In this document: piece by piece, positions 15,543 through 25,301 of the stretch
Layout: every line of letters starts with the position of its first letter
Numbering within the stretch: position 1 is the stretch's first letter
Source: Pseudomonas parafulva
GTDB taxonomy: Bacteria; Pseudomonadota; Gammaproteobacteria; Pseudomonadales; Pseudomonadaceae
Assembly: GCF_000800255.1 (NCBI RefSeq)
Contig: NZ_CP009747.1
Location: 1,860,001 to 1,924,000, forward strand
Length of the DNA: 64,000 nt
Direction of reading: 5' to 3'
The notes under the pieces: model-generated
The model's input: only the letters and a program-made list of their open reading frames with translations
Told to the model about the DNA's origin: nothing
Database searches by the model: none
Program-made: the position numbers and the translations under genes

Positions 15543-18500
15543 TCAGGCCAGCGCGCGCAGGTCGTTGTCCGGGGCTACGGCATGGCCGCTGCCTGGGCGC
15601 CCATAACGCAATGCGCGATTCAGTACAGCCTGCACCGATGCGCTGTTGCCACCGTTGGAGGGTTCGCCCCAGGTCACAGCACGACCATCGGCCGTCAGGG
15701 CGGTGAAGCCCACGGTGTTGGCGTAGATCGCGCGGACTTGTGTCAGTTGTGCCTTTACGGCAGACGGAATCTGGCCTCCCCGATCCTTATCACCCCAGGC
15801 CACTACCGAACCATCGCTGCACAATGCCGCGAAGGCCCAAGTGCTGCCGGTGACCTGGACGATGTTGGAAAGGCGGGCGACCTCTGGGGGCAGAGTTCCT
15901 CCAATGCTCGACGCCCCCCACGCCACCACATGACCACCGCGCCGTCGCGCGCAGAACGAATACGCGTTGCTCGAGACCTCGACAATGTCGTCGAGCTGGC
16001 TGACCGATGGCGGTACGTTTGCAGCCGAGCTGCCGCCCCAGACAACCACATGGCCGTCGTTGGTCAGCGCGCAAAAGGCTTCCTCAGACGCAGCCTCTAG
16101 CGACGCAATATCCCGGCGCGCTGCCAACTGGGCCGGCAGCGACCCGCCGGTCCCTGGGTTGCCCCAGGCAATCAGCGTTCCGTTCTGAAGGCGGGCGGCA
16201 AAAGCCGCGTAAGTACTCGCCAAATAGACGGGCCGCTGTTCAGGGCTGGAGGGCGGCGCCTTCAGGCTCGCGGGCAAAGTGGCGCCGGCAGTCGCATCAC
16301 CCCAGGCGACGAAGCTGCCATTGGCCCGTTCTGCCACGAAGCACCTGCGACCGCTGTAGATCTTCACAATGTCCGTGAGGTTGGCGAGCCCGGCCGGCAA
16401 CGCCCCGCCAAGGTCGGCATTTCCCCAGCAGGCCAGCCGACCTTGCGGATTGCCGGGTGAAACCTGGACGCGTCCGGCAAACGCCATGAAGTTGCCGCGC
16501 ACGTCCAGGAACACTTTGTCGGCGTCGGCTGCATTGATCTGGCCGCCAAATCGAGTGTTACCCCACGTATGCACCTTGCCGTTACTCAGGCGCGCGGCGA
16601 ACGCCCCGCGAGTGCTGCTCACTTCGACCACGGTGTTGATGTTCGCCAGCGCGCTGGGCAGGGCCCCGCCGTGGGTTGCCGCACCCCAACTGCACAGGCT
16701 GAACAGCCCAGGCTTAGGGGTGCTAAGCATGGCCACGAACGCAGCCCTCGTGTCAGCCGGCTTCTCGCCGGTCGACAACGCAATGCCAGTTCCGAGCACA
16801 TTCGTGGTGTTCAGCCACACCGCATCGGTCGCTGTGCGGACCAGCAGCGGCCGGTGAGGTTGACGATCCAGCAGGCGGTAAGCGAGTCTGGACGTCTGGT
16901 CGCCCTCGTAGCGCCACTGCGCCAGAATGGGTTTGCCGGTGGCGGCGTTGAAAGCACTCACTACATGCGAGGTGTTATTACAGCGGAAGGCACTGGCGCT
17001 GTACCTGGCCCCAAACACTTGCAGCGTGCCGCTACCCAGTTCGCTCTGAATGACGTAGCGCTGTCCGCCACCTTGCTCGACGGTCGCCGAGCCACTGCGC
17101 TTGATCTCGTAGCGCAGGTTCACCGCGCTGCCGTCCAGCGCCTCGATATACGCGGCAGGGATGTCGATATCCAGGGTTCGGTTGGCACGCTCGGGCGGTA
17201 CCGTGACTTCGAGGTGTCGGGAGGCATTGGATGCCTCGTCTTCGAGCCAGATCGTAACTTTATCCGAAGCCTGGAGTTTGGCATCGGCGCCAATACGCAC
17301 TGTGGCCTTGTCAGGAACATCACCTGGGTTCAAATGCCCATCGACGCCTTCGAGAAAGTAGGCTTGAGGCAATCCGCCTTTCTTGATGAAGATCGTACGG
17401 CTCAAGGAGCTGTCCACGGAACCGGAGAGGCGTGTCACCTCGTAGCGCACGTCCGCTTTGCCGCCCAAGTTGGCAATCACATAAGGGTATTCAATCACCA
17501 AGCCCTCGGGAGACACACCCTCTTCGATCACGACATCGTTGACAACGGTGACACCGCCAGGATTGGAGCCATCCCAGTAGACATCGACGAAATCGCCGAC
17601 CTGCAATTGCACCGAGGCGGGAATGACAATCAATGCGCCATCGATCACGGCGCCCGGATCCAGGTTGTCCTCCTGAGCTGCCGGGATCTCGACAGGCTCC
17701 AGGTCAGTCACCTGCGACACGTCGATGACGAAGTCCAGGTAATCCGAATAGCGCTCCGTTTCCCCGGGCTCGGTCACGAAGTAGCGCACTTGTACAGAAC
17801 CGCCGAAGTTAGCCATCAGTTGATCGTGAGGCACTTCGAATACCAAGGGTTCACCTGGCCAGACGACCGTGCTGTCGTCCCATGGCGGTCCCATCTCGGG
17901 TAGCCACTGAAGCGAGACATCCTGCATCTCGTTCATGTTGAGGAACGGGTCGATATGAATTTTCAGACCGTTGGCGAACTGCGGCAGGTTTGGATCGACG
18001 ATGCCATTGATCAACTCAGGCTCCATTCGTGCCGCAGGCAGCGCCGCTTGGGCTTCGCCAACCTGAATGATCTGATGCTCGGAATAAAGAGGCAGCAACA
18101 TGCCCCGGCGCTGGATCTGGTAACTCAGGTCCAGCTTCCCACCGTCAAGCGGGGCCAGGTACTTCAAGCCATCTGCGACTGGGAAGGTGAGAATCAGCCC
18201 CACATCCTTGGTGTTGACGACCTTGGTGAACTGTTCATAGAGCGCCGTCCCGTTGGCGCGTGTGCCCAACCACACCAAGGTCACCCGGTCACCGCGCTGC
18301 AGATCGGCGGCGACTGGAATCTGCACGGTCACCGACGTGAGCGAGGGGTCTACGTTGCCATCAGCATCGGCCTGGACCAACTCCGGCTTGATGGCCGAGC
18401 GCTGGAGGCCGGCGAACACCGCGAAATCCTTGCCCGAGACGAATCCGCGGGTAGTGAGGTTCTCGTACGATGCACTGGCGCGACCACCACGCAGCGGTAG

Positions 18501-19670
18501 CAGCGAGGCGCCACTGACGGCGAAGAACAAGGTACGCCCCAGCCGGCGGATAGGTTGTGCGGCCGTCGGCAGCGTCACATCCGGCCCTTGGGCAGGGCTG
18601 CCAGTCAAGGTCACACGGATGCTGTCACCCAGTTTGAAGCTGGGATGGACGGTATCGACCTCGACCTGCAAGTCGTTGCCGCCCAGTTGATCCAGATCGA
18701 TGAGATAGCGTGGAACGGCCGTGGGGTCAGGGTTGGCGATATACGGCGAAGGCGTCAGATTGGCAACCAGCCGCACAGGCACTTCCACCTGCTGCGACCA
18801 TCGTTCGGAAATATTGCCGACCTCGTCGATCACCCGATAGGCCAGCGCCATGCGCTCGCTGTTGCCCGCAGCGATCAGAGTCCGCTCATCGATCACCAAG
18901 TTGATGCCGTTAGTCACCTCGGCCATCGTTACCGTATGGGAGACCTTCTGCGTGCCCCAGGCAAACTCGACCTGATCGTACTGACGAATCCCGTCATAGG
19001 GTGGGATATGCACCTTGACGCCCTGGCGAGCATCGTCCGGTCCCACGAACCCTGAGGCGGGCACTTCCGGCACGAGCAACGACAACTCGCTTAGAGGCGT
19101 GATCTGACTGATGACGGTGAGTCGGGTCGATTCCTCGACGACACCCGAAACACGCTTGACCTGGTACCAGAGCTCGGTAGTCCCTTCCGGCACTTTGCTT
19201 GCCCTGACGAACAACGCGATGCGATTGCCCACGTCGCTTTGCACGACCACCATCGAGGCCACCGAGACCCTGGAATCGTTCCAGAAGACCTCCACCCAGT
19301 CGCCGGGACGCATGTCGTCATAGGCCTGGAGGACGATCAACAAACCGCTCGGATTGTCGTAGACCAGTTTGCGATTGATACCGATTGCCAGCCGCGGCGC
19401 CGATTTCAAGCCCGAGATATGCCCGGGGATGAAGATCGCCGGCATGATGGGGGTCAGGGAGGAAGCACCCATCACCGACATGGTGCCCATGCCTTGGACG
19501 CCCATGCTCTGGACACCGGCAAGCTGGATCCCCATGCCGTGACCAGCCCTGCTCTGGATACCCATCGGTGGTGCGTCGTCTTCCTGGAAGCGCTGGTTGT
19601 ACTGTTGGAGGATCTGGTCGAGGGTTTGCACGCCATCGGCGTCATGGTCGAAGTCTATGTCGTCTGTCAT
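15543..19670 (-). CDS. Giant Ig-like repeat and RCC1-type propeller protein
   Basis: A 1,375-residue protein with no signal peptide. The N-terminus is acidic (MTDDIDFDHDADGVQTLDQI), followed by a Met/Gly-rich low-complexity stretch (MGIQLAGVQSMGVQGMG) to about residue 75. Next come about seven Ig-like repeats of roughly 105-115 residues (about 80-890), each with a GD-x-V-x-V-x-W-like strand and a final VRYEV-type strand. Residues about 940-1,340 carry some nine RCC1-like blades of about 50 residues, marked by repeated VVAWG, HTWG and CWG motifs with GG and ALPAGLANL. This architecture suits a large binding protein; RCC1 blades mimic a eukaryotic fold. The ATG at 19670 has AGGAG before it. The plus-strand region 19695-19872 upstream holds no gene. 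Confidence 0.8.
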   Translation of the reverse strand: MTDDIDFDHDADGVQTLDQILQQYNQRFQEDDAPPMGIQSRAGHGMGIQLAGVQSMGVQGMGTMSVMGASSLTPIMPAIFIPGHISGLKSAPRLAIGINRKLVYDNPSGLLIVLQAYDDMRPGDWVEVFWNDSRVSVASMVVVQSDVGNRIALFVRASKVPEGTTELWYQVKRVSGVVEESTRLTVISQITPLSELSLLVPEVPASGFVGPDDARQGVKVHIPPYDGIRQYDQVEFAWGTQKVSHTVTMAEVTNGINLVIDERTLIAAGNSERMALAYRVIDEVGNISERWSQQVEVPVRLVANLTPSPYIANPDPTAVPRYLIDLDQLGGNDLQVEVDTVHPSFKLGDSIRVTLTGSPAQGPDVTLPTAAQPIRRLGRTLFFAVSGASLLPLRGGRASASYENLTTRGFVSGKDFAVFAGLQRSAIKPELVQADADGNVDPSLTSVTVQIPVAADLQRGDRVTLVWLGTRANGTALYEQFTKVVNTKDVGLILTFPVADGLKYLAPLDGGKLDLSYQIQRRGMLLPLYSEHQIIQVGEAQAALPAARMEPELINGIVDPNLPQFANGLKIHIDPFLNMNEMQDVSLQWLPEMGPPWDDSTVVWPGEPLVFEVPHDQLMANFGGSVQVRYFVTEPGETERYSDYLDFVIDVSQVTDLEPVEIPAAQEDNLDPGAVIDGALIVIPASVQLQVGDFVDVYWDGSNPGGVTVVNDVVIEEGVSPEGLVIEYPYVIANLGGKADVRYEVTRLSGSVDSSLSRTIFIKKGGLPQAYFLEGVDGHLNPGDVPDKATVRIGADAKLQASDKVTIWLEDEASNASRHLEVTVPPERANRTLDIDIPAAYIEALDGSAVNLRYEIKRSGSATVEQGGGQRYVIQSELGSGTLQVFGARYSASAFRCNNTSHVVSAFNAATGKPILAQWRYEGDQTSRLAYRLLDRQPHRPLLVRTATDAVWLNTTNVLGTGIALSTGEKPADTRAAFVAMLSTPKPGLFSLCSWGAATHGGALPSALANINTVVEVSSTRGAFAARLSNGKVHTWGNTRFGGQINAADADKVFLDVRGNFMAFAGRVQVSPGNPQGRLACWGNADLGGALPAGLANLTDIVKIYSGRRCFVAERANGSFVAWGDATAGATLPASLKAPPSSPEQRPVYLASTYAAFAARLQNGTLIAWGNPGTGGSLPAQLAARRDIASLEAASEEAFCALTNDGHVVVWGGSSAANVPPSVSQLDDIVEVSSNAYSFCARRRGGHVVAWGASSIGGTLPPEVARLSNIVQVTGSTWAFAALCSDGSVVAWGDKDRGGQIPSAVKAQLTQVRAIYANTVGFTALTADGRAVTWGEPSNGGNSASVQAVLNRALRYGRPGSGHAVAPDNDLRALA

Positions 19671-19872
19671 GGGAGTGCTCCTGATGTGAGGCAAGCCAAC
19701 TGCAGGTCGGGTCAGCTGATTTCAGGGCACGGCAGCGAACGGCACAACTGGCAAAATTGTCAGGTAGGCGCTGCCAGGACGGGCTCGCAGGTGAAGCACG
19801 AGCACTGGGCACAGACACAGCGCGGCGCTATGCGGTAGTCTTGGGTTTTCTCTCACCCAAGGAAATCTTGTC

Positions 19873-20154
19873 ATGGCACGTGCCACCGCCCGTCACATCC
19901 TCGTCAGCACCGAAGACAAGTGCAACGAACTCAAAGCCCAGATCGAAGCCGGTGCCGACTTCGGCGAAATTGCCAAGGCCAACTCCAGTTGCCCCTCCAG
20001 CCGCCAAGGCGGCGACCTGGGTTCCTTCGGCCCCGGTCAGATGGTCAAGGAATTCGATACCGTGGTGTTCAGCGCGCCGGTCAACACCGTGCAAGGTCCG
20101 GTGAAGACCCAGTTCGGCTATCACCTGCTGGAAGTGACCAGCCGCCAGGACTGA
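19873..20154 (+). CDS. ppiC: Single-domain parvulin peptidyl-prolyl isomerase
   Basis: A 93-residue cytosolic parvulin (PpiC type), which speeds proline cis-trans isomerisation. The full domain is present: ARHILVSTEDKCNELKAQIEAG, the CPSSRQGGDLGSFGPGQMVKEFD core and the terminal QFGYHLLEV. There is no signal peptide and no extra domain. A second, diverged copy (25005-25280) lies 5 kb downstream on the same strand. The next gene, yejA, begins within a few bases of its stop, so they may share a transcript. Confidence 0.9.
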   Translation: MARATARHILVSTEDKCNELKAQIEAGADFGEIAKANSSCPSSRQGGDLGSFGPGQMVKEFDTVVFSAPVNTVQGPVKTQFGYHLLEVTSRQD

Positions 20155-20161
20155 CCCTCTC

Positions 20162-22042
20162 TTGTCCGCCCGCCCCTGCAGTGCCCTTGTGGGAGCGGGC
20201 GCCGCCTGCCCCCGTCTGGCCGTGTTGCTGGTCGGGGCCTGGCTGAGCACCGCCAGCCTCGCCGCCCCCTCGCATGCGTTGACCGTCTACGACGAAGCGC
20301 CTCGCTACCGCGCCGACTTTGCGCATTTCGATTACGTTGACCCGGACGCGCCCAAGGGCGGCAGTCTGCGCCGCTCGGCGCTCGAAATCGGCCAGTACGA
20401 CCATGTCCTGCCCTTCATCGATGAAGGCACCGGGGTCAGTCAGGTCGATGGCTGGCTCTATGCGCCCTTGGCCGTGCGCTCGCTGGATGAGCCGTACACC
20501 GTCTATGGACTGATCGCCCGACGCCTGGAGCGCGGCCCTGACGATGCCTGGCTGCGGGTGGAGATCGATCCCCGCGCGACCTTTGCAGACGGTAAGCCGG
20601 TACGCGCCGAAGATGTACGCTTCACCTTCGAGCTGCTGATGAGCAAAGGTAGCCTCAAGTACCGCACCCAGTTCGCCGACGTGACCGCCGTCAGCGTCGA
20701 AGGTCCGCGCAGCGTGCGTTTCGATTTTCGCCAACCTCACGGTCGAACCCTGGCACTGGACCTGGCCAGCCTGCCGGTGCTGCCTGAACATGACTGGCAA
20801 ACCCGCGACTTCGCCCACGGTGGCGGCTTCGACACACCGCTGGGCAGCGGCCCCTACCGCATCGCGCGCCTGGACAATGGCCGCAGCATCACCTTCGAGC
20901 GCGACCCCAACTGGTGGGCCCGCGATCTGCCCGTCAACCGCGGACGCTACAACTTCCAGCGCATCCGCGTGGAGTACTTCGGCGACACCGAGGTGGCCCG
21001 CCAAGTGCTCAAAGGCGGCGGTTACGACTACAACCGCGAGTTTTCCGCCACCGGGTATACCCAAGGCTACAACGGTGCCGCGCTGGCCGACGGTCGCCTG
21101 CAGCGCGCGCAACTGGGGCCGGACAAACCGCAAAGCGCCCAAGGCTTCGTGTTCAACCTGTCCAGGCCGATGTTCGCCGACCGCCGTGTGCGCCAGGCCC
21201 TGGGCCTGCTCTGGGATTTCGAGTGGAGCAACCGGCAGATGATGCGCAACCTCTACATCCGCCAGCAGAGCCTGTTCTCCAATACGCCCTTGGCCGCCCG
21301 CGAACTGCCCGATGTCGAAGAACTGAAGATCCTCGAACCCTTGCGCGGGCAGATCCCCGACCACGTGTTCAGCCAGGTGTTCAAGGCACCGGTGACCGAT
21401 GGCTCGGGCATCATCCGCCCACAACAGTTGCACGCGCTGCAGCTGCTGCAAGCCGCTGGCTGGCGCCCCGAGGGGGATCGCCTGGTCGATGCCGAGGGCA
21501 CGCCGTTGAGTTTCACCTTCCTCAACGGCCAGGCCGGCCTGGAGCGCCTGCTGCTGCCCTGGAAGCGCAACCTGGCGCAGATCGGCATCGAGCTGAACAT
21601 CCGCAACGTGGACTCGGCCCAATACATCAACCGGCTCATGGCGCGCGACTACGACATGGTCATCACCGGCTATCCCGTCACTCTGTCGCCTGGGGCCGAG
21701 CAGTACAACTACTTCGGCTCCGCCGCGGCCCACGATCCCGGCTCGAACAACCTCATGGTGCTCCAGGATCCTGCCGTGGACCGGCTACTCGACGGCCTGG
21801 TCCACGCCTCGACCCAGGCCGACATGCAGCGCTACGCCCATGCGCTGGATCGGGTGCTGCAGTGGAATTATTACTGGATCCCCAACTACTACCCGCCGGG
21901 AAGTTCCACCGTCTGGTGGAATCGCTTCGGACTGCCCAAGGTGCAGGCCAGGTATGACGAGGGGCTGGACACCTGGTGGGAGGTCAGCCCAACGGCGCTG
22001 ACCGATGCGCAGATGGCCGAGCGCTTGAAGGCGGCACCATGA
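20162..22042 (+). CDS. yejA: Peptide ABC transporter substrate-binding protein, YejA-like
   Basis: A periplasmic oligopeptide-binding protein of the SBP_bac_5 family, about 600 residues after signal removal. Family features are [16 protein letters not shown] near the N-terminus, [26 protein letters not shown] and [16 protein letters not shown] near the C-terminus, as in E. coli YejA. The start is unclear: no ATG is available, only TTG at 20162 (AGGA twelve bases before) or GTG at 20189 or 20222. The signal peptide core is [15 protein letters not shown]. The first codons overlap a TGTGGGAGCGGGC sequence that resembles Pseudomonas REP elements. The stop overlaps yejB by four bases. It is likely the binding protein for peptides such as microcin C-type compounds or other oligopeptides, by family. 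Confidence 0.85.
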   Translation: MSARPCSALVGAGAACPRLAVLLVGAWLSTASLAAPSHALTVYDEAPRYRADFAHFDYVDPDAPKGGSLRRSALEIGQYDHVLPFIDEGTGVSQVDGWLYAPLAVRSLDEPYTVYGLIARRLERGPDDAWLRVEIDPRATFADGKPVRAEDVRFTFELLMSKGSLKYRTQFADVTAVSVEGPRSVRFDFRQPHGRTLALDLASLPVLPEHDWQTRDFAHGGGFDTPLGSGPYRIARLDNGRSITFERDPNWWARDLPVNRGRYNFQRIRVEYFGDTEVARQVLKGGGYDYNREFSATGYTQGYNGAALADGRLQRAQLGPDKPQSAQGFVFNLSRPMFADRRVRQALGLLWDFEWSNRQMMRNLYIRQQSLFSNTPLAARELPDVEELKILEPLRGQIPDHVFSQVFKAPVTDGSGIIRPQQLHALQLLQAAGWRPEGDRLVDAEGTPLSFTFLNGQAGLERLLLPWKRNLAQIGIELNIRNVDSAQYINRLMARDYDMVITGYPVTLSPGAEQYNYFGSAAAHDPGSNNLMVLQDPAVDRLLDGLVHASTQADMQRYAHALDRVLQWNYYWIPNYYPPGSSTVWWNRFGLPKVQARYDEGLDTWWEVSPTALTDAQMAERLKAAP

Positions 22043-23097
22043 CCGGCTATCTGCTGCGGCGTCTGCTGCTGATCGTGCCCACGCTGCTGGCGATCCTGCT
22101 GGTGAATTTCGCCATCGTCCAGGCCGCCCCCGGCGGGCCTGTGGAACAGGCCGTGGCCCGCCTGCAGGGCATCGGTGGCGGCGCGCCGGGGGCACGGGTC
22201 GAAGCGCTTCAAGGCCAGTCTCGCGCCAGCCGGGGCCTGGACCCGAAGATGATCGAGCAGATCAAACACCAGTACGGCTTCGACAAGAGTGCCCCCGAGC
22301 GGCTCTGGCTGATGCTCGGCCAGTACGCCAGGCTCGACTTCGGCCACAGCTTCTTTCGCGGCGCCAAGGTCACCGACCTGATTCTCGACAAGCTGCCGGT
22401 CAGCCTGTCGCTGGGCCTGTGGGCCACGCTCATCACCTACCTGGTGTCGATCCCCCTGGGCATCGCCAAGGCCGTGCGCCATGGCAGCCGCTTCGACGCC
22501 TGGAGCAGTGTGCTGATCGTGGTCGGCTACGCCCTGCCCTCGTTTCTGTTCGCCCTGCTGCTGATCGTCCTGTTCGCCGGCGGCACCTCGCTGAACTGGT
22601 TTCCCGTGCGCGGGCTGGTCTCCGAAGATTTCGACCAACTGGGCCTGCTGGGCAAAGTCGCCGATTACTTCTGGCATCTGGTACTGCCGGTCGGTGCCCT
22701 GGTAATCGGCGGTTTCGCCACCCTGACGCTGCTGACCAAGAATGCGTTTCTCGAGGAGATTTCCCGGCACTACGTGGTCACTGCCAGGGCCAAGGGCTTG
22801 AGCGAGCGCCGGGTGCTGTACGGCCATGTGCTGCGCAATGCCCTGCTGCTGGTGGTGGCCGGCGTGCCGCAGGCCTTGATCAGCGTGTTCTTCGCCGGCT
22901 CCCTGCTGATCGAAGTGATCTTCTCCCTCGACGGCCTCGGGCGCCTGAGTTACGACGCGGCAGTGTCCCGGGATTACCCGGTGGTGTTCGGGACCCTGTT
23001 CATCTTCACCTTGGGCGGCCTGCTGATTCGCCTGATCGGCGACCTCTGCTACACGCTGCTCGACCCGCGGATCGACTTCGACGCGAGGGCGCACTGA
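22039..23097 (+). CDS. yejB: Peptide ABC transporter permease, YejB-like
   Basis: A 352-residue inner-membrane permease. It begins [20 protein letters not shown], typical of DppB/YejB proteins, and contains the YejB-length insertion between the first helix and the transport domain. Later helices surround [29 protein letters not shown], the EAA-type coupling loop. The start and stop overlap its neighbours by four bases and one base (ATGA and TGATG), so it is translationally coupled to yejA and yejE. Confidence 0.92.
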   Translation: MTGYLLRRLLLIVPTLLAILLVNFAIVQAAPGGPVEQAVARLQGIGGGAPGARVEALQGQSRASRGLDPKMIEQIKHQYGFDKSAPERLWLMLGQYARLDFGHSFFRGAKVTDLILDKLPVSLSLGLWATLITYLVSIPLGIAKAVRHGSRFDAWSSVLIVVGYALPSFLFALLLIVLFAGGTSLNWFPVRGLVSEDFDQLGLLGKVADYFWHLVLPVGALVIGGFATLTLLTKNAFLEEISRHYVVTARAKGLSERRVLYGHVLRNALLLVVAGVPQALISVFFAGSLLIEVIFSLDGLGRLSYDAAVSRDYPVVFGTLFIFTLGGLLIRLIGDLCYTLLDPRIDFDARAH

Positions 23098-24113
23098 TGC
23101 TGTCGCCCATCGCCCGACGTCGCCTGCATCGTTTTCGCCGTAACCGCCTGGGCTGGGTGTCGCTGTGGCTGTTCGGCGCGATCCTGCTGCTGAGCCTGGG
23201 CGCCGAACTGATCGCCAACGACAAACCGCTGCTGCTCAGCTACCAGGGCGAGCTCTACAGTCCGGCACTCAAACGCTACACCGAGCAGCAGTTCGGCGGT
23301 GAACTGCCCTTCCAGCCCGATTACCGCAGCACCTACGTGCGCCGGCTGATCGAAGCCCAAGGCGGATGGATGCTGTTCGCCCCCATCCCCTTCAGCGCCG
23401 ATACGCCCAACTACGACCTGCAGGTGCCCACGCCCAGTGCACCGAGCACGGTGAACTGGCTGGGGACCGACGACCAGGGCCGCGACGTGCTCGCCCGGGT
23501 ACTGTACGGCACCCGGGTGTCGCTGCTGTTTGCCTTCGCGCTGACGCTGCTCAGCGTGCTGATCGGCGTCAGCGCCGGGGCCTTGCAGGGCTACCACGGG
23601 GGTTGGGTCGACCTGCTCGGCCAGCGACTGCTGGAGGTCTGGTCGGGGATGCCCGTGCTGTACCTGCTGATCATCCTTTCCGGGTTCGTGGAACCGGACT
23701 TCTGGTGGCTGCTGGGCATCCTGGCGCTGTTTTCCTGGCTCACGCTGGTGGATGTGGTGCGCGCCGAATTTCTCCGCGGCCGCAGCCTGGAATACGTCAA
23801 GGCCGCCCGCGCACTGGGCCTGAGCGACACCCAGGTGATGCTCCGGCACATCCTGCCCAATGCCCTGAACGCGACGCTGACCTATATTCCCTTCATGCTC
23901 ACCGGCGCCATCACCACCCTCACCGCCCTGGACTTCCTCGGCTTCGGCATGCCCGCCGGCAGCGCCTCCTTGGGCGAGCTGGTAACCCAGGGCAAGCAGC
24001 ACCTGGAGGCGCCGTGGCTGGGCTTCACGGCATTCTTCGCACTGGCGACGATCCTTTCGCTGCTGGTGTTCATCGGCGATGCACTGCGCGAGGCATTCGA
24101 CCCGCGACGCTGA
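23097..24113 (+). CDS. yejE: Peptide ABC transporter permease, YejE-like
   Basis: A 338-residue inner-membrane permease of the OppC/DppC/YejE type. It begins with a basic segment (RRRLHRFRRNRLGWVSLWLFG) and first helix, then a long periplasmic loop with YQGELYSPALKRYTEQQFGG that is typical of YejE. The core contains GTDDQGRDVLARVLYGTRVSLLF, and the coupling loop is EYVKAARALGLSDTQVMLRHILPNA. In E. coli the next gene is the ATPase yejF, but here bdhA follows after 39 bases and no ATP-binding gene adjoins. Confidence 0.92.
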   Translation: MLSPIARRRLHRFRRNRLGWVSLWLFGAILLLSLGAELIANDKPLLLSYQGELYSPALKRYTEQQFGGELPFQPDYRSTYVRRLIEAQGGWMLFAPIPFSADTPNYDLQVPTPSAPSTVNWLGTDDQGRDVLARVLYGTRVSLLFAFALTLLSVLIGVSAGALQGYHGGWVDLLGQRLLEVWSGMPVLYLLIILSGFVEPDFWWLLGILALFSWLTLVDVVRAEFLRGRSLEYVKAARALGLSDTQVMLRHILPNALNATLTYIPFMLTGAITTLTALDFLGFGMPAGSASLGELVTQGKQHLEAPWLGFTAFFALATILSLLVFIGDALREAFDPRR

Positions 24114-24152
24114 CCCGGTCCCTGTTCATCCGTTCGCTACCAGGAGTTGCAC

Positions 24153-24920
24153 ATGACGCTCGCAGGCAAGACAGCATTGGTCACCGGTTCCACCAGCGGT
24201 ATCGGCCTGGGCATCGCCCAGGTGCTGGCGCGCGCGGGCGCGAACATTGTGCTCAACGGCTTCGGCGATCCACAGCCGGCCCTCGACGCGATCCGCGGCC
24301 ATGGCGTGAAGGTCGGCCATCACGCAGCGGACCTTGCCGACGTGGCACAGATCGAAGCGCTGTTCGCTTTCGCCGAGCATGAGTTCGGCGGCATCGACAT
24401 TCTCGTCAACAACGCCGGAATCCAGCACGTCGCCCCGGTTGAGGCGTTCCCGGTACAGCGCTGGGACCAGATCATCGCGCTCAACCTGTCGGCCGTGTTC
24501 CATGGCATTCGCCTGGCCCTGCCGGGCATGCGCGCGCGTGGCTGGGGGCGCATCATCAACATCGCCTCGGTGCACGGGCTGGTCGGCTCCACGGGCAAAA
24601 GCGCCTACGTCGCCGCCAAGCACGGCGTGGTCGGGCTGACCAAGGTCGTGGCGCTGGAGACGGCGACCACCTCGATCACCTGCAATGCCTTGTGCCCAGG
24701 CTTCGTGCTGACCCCGCTGGTGCAGCAACAGATCGACGCGCGTGCAGGGGATGGCGATCCACTGCAGGCCGAGCATGAACTGCTGGCCGAGAAGCAGCCT
24801 TCACTGGCCTTCGTGACCCCGCAGCAGTTGGGCGAATTGGCCCTGTTCCTGTGCAGCGAGGCTGGCAGCCAAGTGCGTGGCGCGGCCTGGAACGTCGATG
24901 GTGGGTGGTTGGCGCAGTGA
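24153..24920 (+). CDS. bdhA: D-3-hydroxybutyrate dehydrogenase
   Basis: A 255-residue NAD-dependent short-chain dehydrogenase that interconverts 3-hydroxybutyrate and acetoacetate. The cofactor motif is TGSTSGIGLGIA, with NNAGIQ later. The catalytic Ser is in NIASVHGLVGS and the YxxxK pair is in SAYVAAKHG. The segment ALCPGFVLTPLVQQQI and the near-C-terminal EKQPSLAFVTPQQLGELALFLCS are characteristic of 3-hydroxybutyrate dehydrogenases, which makes the assignment firmer than a general SDR call. The ATG at 24153 lies nine bases after GGAG. It sits between yejE and the second parvulin. Confidence 0.88.
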   Translation: MTLAGKTALVTGSTSGIGLGIAQVLARAGANIVLNGFGDPQPALDAIRGHGVKVGHHAADLADVAQIEALFAFAEHEFGGIDILVNNAGIQHVAPVEAFPVQRWDQIIALNLSAVFHGIRLALPGMRARGWGRIINIASVHGLVGSTGKSAYVAAKHGVVGLTKVVALETATTSITCNALCPGFVLTPLVQQQIDARAGDGDPLQAEHELLAEKQPSLAFVTPQQLGELALFLCSEAGSQVRGAAWNVDGGWLAQ

Positions 24921-25004
24921 CAGGGAGCGCTGCGTATTCGGCAGGTCCGAAGCGACGTCATCAGGCATAATGCCCCCTTTTTTCGCCGCAGTTACAGGTA
25001 CGCC

Positions 25005-25280
25005 ATGAAAGCACAAGCCCGCCACATCCTGGTCAAGACCGCCGAAGAAGCCGAGCAGCTCAAGCAGCGCCTGGCCAAGGGCGAGGCATTCGACGTGCTG
25101 GCCAAGAAATTCTCCACCTGCCCTTCCGGCAAACGCGGCGGCGACCTGGGCGAAGTGCGCCCAGGGCAGATGGTGGGCGCCATCGACCAGGTGATTTTCA
25201 AGAAACCGCTGCGGGTGGTGCACGGCCCGATCAAGAGCAAGTTCGGCTATCACCTGGTGCAGGTGTTCTACCGCGATTGA
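25005..25280 (+). CDS. ppiC: Single-domain parvulin peptidyl-prolyl isomerase (second copy)
   Basis: A 91-residue cytosolic parvulin with ARHILVKTAEEAEQLKQRL, the core FSTCPSGKRGGDLGEVRPGQM and a terminal KFGYHLVQVFYRD. This copy is closer in sequence to E. coli PpiC than the copy at 19873. A short T-run (GCCCCCTTTTTT) lies about 25 bases upstream of its ATG. It converges with the LysE-family gene. Confidence 0.92.
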   Translation: MKAQARHILVKTAEEAEQLKQRLAKGEAFDVLAKKFSTCPSGKRGGDLGEVRPGQMVGAIDQVIFKKPLRVVHGPIKSKFGYHLVQVFYRD

Positions 25281-25301
25281 GGGGCTTCACGGAAGCGCGG
25301 T

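Noticed and set aside
20081..21733. A 550-codon minus-strand open frame over yejA
   Set aside because: YejA motifs on the plus strand are continuous and translationally coupled to yejB; the antisense frame is a GC shadow.
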